Source of the DNA: an uncultured Lachnospiraceae bacterium
Lineage (GTDB): Bacteria > Bacillota > Clostridia > Lachnospirales > Lachnospiraceae
Length of the DNA: 7,869 bases
Assembly: GCA_910576895.1 (NCBI GenBank)
Contig: CAJTJZ010000067.1
Coordinates: 1 to 7,869, forward strand
Reading direction: 5' to 3'
The first letter of the stretch is position 1. Each line of letters starts with the position of its first letter. Below the pieces are notes generated by a model. It saw only the letters and a program-made list of their open reading frames with translations. It had not been told where the DNA came from and ran no database searches. This document shows positions 7,182-7,869 of this stretch, one piece after another. Position numbers and translations under genes: made by a program.

Positions 7182-7869
7182 ATGCTTCCCCTCCTTGCTC
7201 ATTAAAAATTTTCTCCAATAAAAAAAGAAGTTCTTCACAATTTCCGCATTGATAAAGTCTTTCTTTATATTTCTTTGTACCAGCACGCTTTTTCATAAAA
7301 TAGGAAGTAAGTTTTTTCATATAAATCAGAGTATCATTTTCATCAAAACAACTTTGACATAAAGATAATTGTTCTTTTAAAAGAGTAAGTCTATCTTTTT
7401 TCACAATCGTATGTGTGAGTTCACTAAAAATATAAGGATTTTCCAAAGCATATCTTGCTATCATAATTCCATCTGCACCTGTTTCTCTCATCATTTTCTC
7501 TGCACTCTCTACAGAATCAATTCCTCCATTTGCAATCACTGGAATATGAACGGCTGCTTTTGCCTGCTGAATCTGTTCATAATACGGCTCTCCTGTATAC
7601 ATCATATCCCGACTTCTTCCATGAATGGTAATCATAGCAGCACCAGAATCCTCACACATTTTCGCAAATTCTGCTGCTACCATATGAGATTTAAAAAGCC
7701 CTGTACGAAATTTTACTGTTACTGGTTTTTTCCCATATGTGCAAGAGCGAATAATCTTAGAAGCACGTTTTAAATCCCCCATTAAAGCACAACCTTCTCC
7801 ATTTTTTATTACATTTGGAACAGGACAACCCATATTAATATCAATAATGTCATACATTTCTAACATATC
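7168..7869 (-). CDS. dusB: tRNA-dihydrouridine synthase, DusB-like, 5' end outside the window
   Basis: Dus enzymes are FMN-dependent and reduce specific uridines to dihydrouridine in the D-loop region of tRNA, using NAD(P)H. The frame is open to the right edge, giving 233 visible residues; the family has about 320-330, so roughly 90 N-terminal residues of the TIM barrel lie outside. Seen in order: DINMGCPVPNV with the catalytic Cys codon at 7825-7827; VTVKFRTG and ITIHGRSR, which contribute FMN and substrate contacts; VIANGGI; a phosphate-binding segment GADGIMIARYALENPYIF; and the C-terminal helical RNA-binding domain (YMKKLTSYFMKKRAGTKKY region). No key residue is missing in the visible part. 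The stop at 7168-7170 lies within the LRR gene, giving a 14-nt overlap. The substrate position in tRNA cannot be read from this fragment, and assignment to DusB rather than another Dus subgroup is by overall resemblance. Confidence 0.9.
   Translation of the reverse strand, partial: DMLEMYDIIDINMGCPVPNVIKNGEGCALMGDLKRASKIIRSCTYGKKPVTVKFRTGLFKSHMVAAEFAKMCEDSGAAMITIHGRSRDMMYTGEPYYEQIQQAKAAVHIPVIANGGIDSVESAEKMMRETGADGIMIARYALENPYIFSELTHTIVKKDRLTLLKEQLSLCQSCFDENDTLIYMKKLTSYFMKKRAGTKKYKERLYQCGNCEELLFLLEKIFNEQGGEAYGGT
7188..7196 (-). promoter_or_regulatory. Ribosome binding site of the LRR gene
   Basis: AAGGAGGGG, containing a perfect AAGGAGG core, lies inside the end of the dus gene, with 8 nt between the core and the ATG at 7179-7181. 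It decides the start codon and implies strong translation of the LRR protein from the shared message. Confidence 0.85.

Noticed and set aside
7182..7286. Upstream start at 7286 for the LRR protein, adding 35 residues with the aromatic stretch NFFFYWRKFLM as a possible signal or anchor.
   Set aside because: It lies wholly inside the dusB coding sequence in another frame and would overlap it by 119 nt, while a perfect AAGGAGG directs the start at 7181. The stretch is interrupted by Arg and Lys and is not a convincing signal peptide.

Overview
The window is AT-rich, and every gene I can support lies on the minus strand. The gene types and sequence style suggest a low-GC Gram-positive gut Clostridia, most likely Lachnospiraceae. 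This rests on a RelA/SpoT-type Rel with an RFKD synthetase motif, a DusB-like tRNA-dihydrouridine synthase, an Fe-S aldo/keto reductase and a BspA-type leucine-rich-repeat (LRR_5) protein, with AAGGAGG-type ribosome binding sites. The taxonomic call is inference.

Reading along the minus strand (high to low coordinates), three genes form a tight cluster. A dusB-like gene enters from the right edge without its 5' end (7869-7168). A 1353-residue LRR_5 protein follows (7181-3120), overlapping dusB by 14 nt and starting behind a strong AAGGAGG site. Two bases after its stop, an aldo/keto reductase with two C-terminal iron-sulfur cysteine clusters begins at a TTG codon (3117-2038). The overlap and the 2-nt gap indicate one co-transcribed, probably translationally coupled unit.

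A 126-bp gap follows. It holds a near-consensus sigma-A promoter (TTGATT-17 nt-TATAAT) and a leader of about 75 nt for the (p)ppGpp synthetase/hydrolase gene relA (1911 to the left edge). relA is broken. Its hydrolase, synthetase and TGS regions are intact, but the frame shifts near 267-273 and stops at 217. The remaining Rel C-terminal sequence continues, open and well conserved, in another frame to the left edge. The pattern fits a deletion of about 29 nt, either a real recent mutation or an assembly error.

The most unusual object is the LRR protein. It has no signal peptide, membrane segment or wall anchor although BspA-type proteins are often surface-exposed. It carries about 46 repeats in eight blocks, each block starting with the same strand-and-PEGI motif. 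Four of the block junctions carry a recurring ~53-residue linker that I do not recognise. No RNA genes, insertion sequences or CRISPR arrays were seen.
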